A stretch of 64,000 bases of DNA from Saccharomycopsis malanga (lineage: Eukaryota; Ascomycota; Saccharomycetes; Ascoideales; Saccharomycopsidaceae): positions 2,356,501 to 2,420,500 of the forward strand of contig CP025324.1 in assembly GCA_004014935.1 (NCBI GenBank), written 5' to 3'. The translations under genes and the position numbers were made by a program. Of the stretch, positions 61,469-64,000 are shown one piece after another. The notes below the pieces were generated by a model that did no database searches, was not told where the DNA came from, and saw only the letters and a program-made list of their open reading frames with translations. Positions within the stretch are counted from its first letter, which is position 1. Each line of letters opens with the position of its first letter.

Positions 61469-64000
61469 CTACTCGGCACCTACCATCGCGGAGTATTCAC
61501 GGACCTTACTGTCTAAATAAGCAATCCTTTCGTTAGCATTTCTCAATTCTTTGTCTTTCTGTTCTTTAAGAGAGCTTAATGCCTCACGAAGTGCGTCTCT
61601 TTGGCTTTCAACCAAATTGTTTTGTTTGAATTGTCTAAGTTCTAATTTCAACTGTTCGTTTTCGAGTTTCAAAGCTTTGGCCTTCTCCTGAATTCTTTTG
61701 GAAGACTGGAGTTCGTGGTTACGCAACAACTCAATTTCGTTGGTCAAATCCGGAATAATTTTCTTTTTATAATTCAAATTTTCTGACTCTATTTTGGAAT
61801 AGTTTTCCTTAATTTTGAGTTTCTCAGAATCGAATTGATATATCAATTGTTGCTGTTGGTTGATAAGATCCTGTTTATCAATCAATTGTGATTCAAGATC
61901 AGACTTTTCATAATTCAACTCTAAAGCACTTGGCAAATCTTCACCATTATTGGTTTCTTCGTTATGATATTTTTCATATAACAAGACGTGTTCCTCAGCA
62001 ATTTGTCGACGTCTTCTTTCTTCATTCAAATCGGTCATCAATTTAGATATAGTGACAGCCTTCTGGCGTATTTCTGTTTCCAAAGCTTCAACTTCAGATT
62101 CCTCGCCGCCTAGTAAAGAAGTAGAAGAAGTCTTTAACGTTAATTTGTAGTTTCTTAAATCATTTTCTAACTTGACTTCTCTTTGTATAGAGTCTGTCAA
62201 TTCCTTCGTCATCAATTGAAGTTCATTAATCAAGGATTGGTTGGCTTCTAAAATTCCGAGTTGTTCTACACTTAAATTCAATCTGTCAGTGATAGGAACC
62301 GTTTTCTTAGTCTTTGCAGCAGCAGATTTTGGTAAATAAGAATTTCTATTGCCATTAGTTGGGGCAGTTTTATTCTCTTTGACATTGAGTTTATTTATAC
62401 CCCCGGTCATCTTCATATATTCATTCTCCACCTCGGCTTTAGCTACAAGTTCCTGGTCTTTGGTCAATTTGTCATTAGGATAAAACTCCTTATCAAGCTT
62501 ATTGCCAATACTATCAAACGCCCCGCTCAAAGAGTCGCCAAAGGATTTATCAAACTTGTCAGTTTCCAAATTAATGTGGTTTTCTTTCGTCTTGGAAGAT
62601 TCTTTGTAAATGTTTGATTCGCTAAACAAATCATCTTCGAGCTTTGGTTTTTCAAACAATGCAGCTTTCTTCTCTTCGAGTGAACGATCATCGGTATTAT
62701 TGGCACTGTTTCTCATCATTCTTTGAGAAAATGAATTAGCACCGTTTTCATCTATAGATCCTACACTAATATTTGGTTTATTATTGAAGGTTGTATCTGT
62801 CTGCCCACCATAAACTGAAGACCTGTTTGTTTTTTCATTAGGTTTCATCATAGCAAAAGATGCCCCACCGGTCTTTGATTCCCGTTTACTATTTCTAGAA
62901 GATTTCCGCTTGAAAGAGCTGTTGTTGTTGATCGAACTCTTCTTTTTCAATCCTAATTTCTTCAAAAAGCCACCTGCTATACCGCTACCTCCGCTCATAC
63001 TGTTTCGACTGTTGTTGGCTGAATTGTTGAAACTAGACTCTTTAGACTCGCTAGAAACCACAGAATTAGTTCTTTTTTCTGTGTACTTGTCTTGAACAGA
63101 CATTCGGTTACCATTTTGATTACTATGAATGCTGTTTGCAACGATACCGTGTAAACCTCCCTGATTACCGTTATCAAAGCCTGTACTGTCATTCATTTGA
63201 GGTGACAATGTCTTAAAATTGGATCTGGACATACGATGGTCATCGAAATTTAATCCTACAGCAAGATTGTGGTTAGCATTGGCATCTTTATCATCAAGCA
63301 CGCCAATTGAATCATCAATTGAAGCTTCCAATTTGGCCATGAAGTTGTTCTTCTTTTCCTGAGTCTTTGAAGGAGACGAGTCGCTAATCTGTACTCTGTC
63401 ATTGTCATATTGACTTTTCAATGGGGACTCGTATTTATTTTTCAACGGAGACTCGTAGCTCTTTTCCTGGGAGTTGTATGGGTGTTGAGATTCTTGTACT
63501 GGACTAGCAGAAGGAGGTTTACGCCTTGGAGCCTTTTTAGTATACAGCGGAGATGCCTCTGCCTTTGGCAACTCTTGACTACTTGAACTATTGCCCGGTA
63601 ACTTTTGGGTTTCGGCTTCTTTTTTCGTAACTTTATCAAAAGCAGAATAATTTACATCAGTATCTTCGTCAGAATCATCTAGATAATTGTCTTCCACAGC
63701 ATATGATGGGCTTTTGAATATTGGCTTCTGGTCTGGTATTTTTTCATAAGGATTCACATTTTCATTTGAATTCAGGTTCTTCTCATTTGAGCTAAAATTC
63801 TTTTCGTACGGATTGAAAGAATCCAGATCTTTTAAAGGTTCCGAGTCATCCATTATATTCTTCCATCTACTGTCAAAGTTTCTAGATTCGTTGATTGTTT
63901 TGTTGGCTTGAGGATCAAAAGATGGTCTATCTTCGCCATGAGGGAAAAGCTCATGAGACAACGAAGATCTTTGATACAGTCTATTAGGTGGAGACTGGAT
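61469..64000 (-). CDS. Coiled-coil protein, N-terminus beyond window edge
   Basis: The frame stays open to the right edge, where it reads QSPPNRLYQRSSLSHELFPH, so the start codon and N-terminus lie outside the window. At least 843 residues are seen. The N-terminal two-thirds are Ser/Asn-rich and disordered with charged repeats (NPYEKNFSSNEKNLNSNE, SYESPLKNKYESPLKSQYD), and a basic cluster FLKKLGLKKKSS at about residue 340. The last 270 residues form a long coiled coil (ITDRLNLSVEQLGILEANQS ... LRNYKL). I do not recognise the family. It could be a cell-cortex or spindle-pole protein by composition alone, which is not an assignment. Confidence 0.8.
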   Translation of the reverse strand: MQSPPNRLYQRSSLSHELFPHGEDRPSFDPQANKTINESRNFDSRWKNIMDDSEPLKDLDSFNPYEKNFSSNEKNLNSNENVNPYEKIPDQKPIFKSPSYAVEDNYLDDSDEDTDVNYSAFDKVTKKEAETQKLPGNSSSSQELPKAEASPLYTKKAPRRKPPSASPVQESQHPYNSQEKSYESPLKNKYESPLKSQYDNDRVQISDSSPSKTQEKKNNFMAKLEASIDDSIGVLDDKDANANHNLAVGLNFDDHRMSRSNFKTLSPQMNDSTGFDNGNQGGLHGIVANSIHSNQNGNRMSVQDKYTEKRTNSVVSSESKESSFNNSANNSRNSMSGGSGIAGGFLKKLGLKKKSSINNNSSFKRKSSRNSKRESKTGGASFAMMKPNEKTNRSSVYGGQTDTTFNNKPNISVGSIDENGANSFSQRMMRNSANNTDDRSLEEKKAALFEKPKLEDDLFSESNIYKESSKTKENHINLETDKFDKSFGDSLSGAFDSIGNKLDKEFYPNDKLTKDQELVAKAEVENEYMKMTGGINKLNVKENKTAPTNGNRNSYLPKSAAAKTKKTVPITDRLNLSVEQLGILEANQSLINELQLMTKELTDSIQREVKLENDLRNYKLTLKTSSTSLLGGEESEVEALETEIRQKAVTISKLMTDLNEERRRRQIAEEHVLLYEKYHNEETNNGEDLPSALELNYEKSDLESQLIDKQDLINQQQQLIYQFDSEKLKIKENYSKIESENLNYKKKIIPDLTNEIELLRNHELQSSKRIQEKAKALKLENEQLKLELRQFKQNNLVESQRDALREALSSLKEQKDKELRNANERIAYLDSKVREYSAMVGAE

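Noticed and set aside
1-64000. CRISPR arrays, bacterial operons or horizontally acquired islands
   Set aside because: Gene structure, introns and orthologues are those of a yeast nuclear genome throughout, with no spaced direct-repeat arrays.

Overview
This is an AT-rich nuclear segment from a budding yeast (Saccharomycotina), with closely packed, mostly intronless protein genes. Almost all have clear yeast orthologues. Introns are few, lie at the 5' ends of genes, and use GTATGT-like donors and TACTAAC-like branch points. A secreted CFEM protein and a secreted aspartyl protease, plus the absence of in-frame CTG codons in RPD3 and SRP1, fit a CUG-Ser-clade (Candida/Debaryomyces-like) yeast. 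CTG decoding itself is not proved here. No rRNA, tRNA, CRISPR, LTR element or viral relic is visible.

Layout, left to right. 0.4-7.6 kb: CFEM protein, an orphan gene with an odd 3' end, PRP39 (U1 snRNP) and a second orphan. 7.7-11.4 kb: RAD7 and RAD23, both nucleotide excision repair genes, transcribed divergently from one 659-bp promoter; RAD23 has an intron missed by simple ORF calling. 12.3-17.1 kb: UTR4 (methionine salvage), an aspartyl protease, a SINE-like repeat, and a predicted mitochondrial membrane protein. 17.5-25.1 kb: SRP1 (importin alpha), a DOA4-type deubiquitinase and COA1. 25.9-32.5 kb: APN1, an SKG6/TOS2-type membrane protein, a very small two-intron gene that I identify as mitofissin (ATG44/MDI1), and a DUF1749 alpha/beta hydrolase. 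33.9-40.7 kb: RPD3, POS5 and a small alpha-arrestin. 42.9-52.2 kb: a TFIIIC subunit, EAF1/VID21 (its start codon is separated from the rest by an intron) and SUN41. 53.4-64 kb: an ECM21/CSR2 alpha-arrestin, YOP1 (with an intron), PRP45, and a coiled-coil gene that runs off the right edge.

Several genes share pathways: DNA repair (RAD7, RAD23, APN1), chromatin (RPD3 deacetylase, EAF1 of NuA4), splicing (PRP39, PRP45), ubiquitin-directed membrane traffic (two arrestins with Rsp5-type PY motifs, DOA4), and mitochondria (COA1, POS5, ATG44, the TMEM70-like protein). Most of this looks like ordinary linkage. The RAD7-RAD23 divergent pair is the exception that may matter.

The most unusual content is a dispersed repeat family. 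One apparently full-length copy (about 15.94-16.28 kb) has Pol III A- and B-box matches in its head, a unique body, and an (ATT)n tail. At least four 3' fragments and one inverted pair of heads lie elsewhere in the window. This has the structure of a tRNA-derived SINE, which would be remarkable in a budding yeast.
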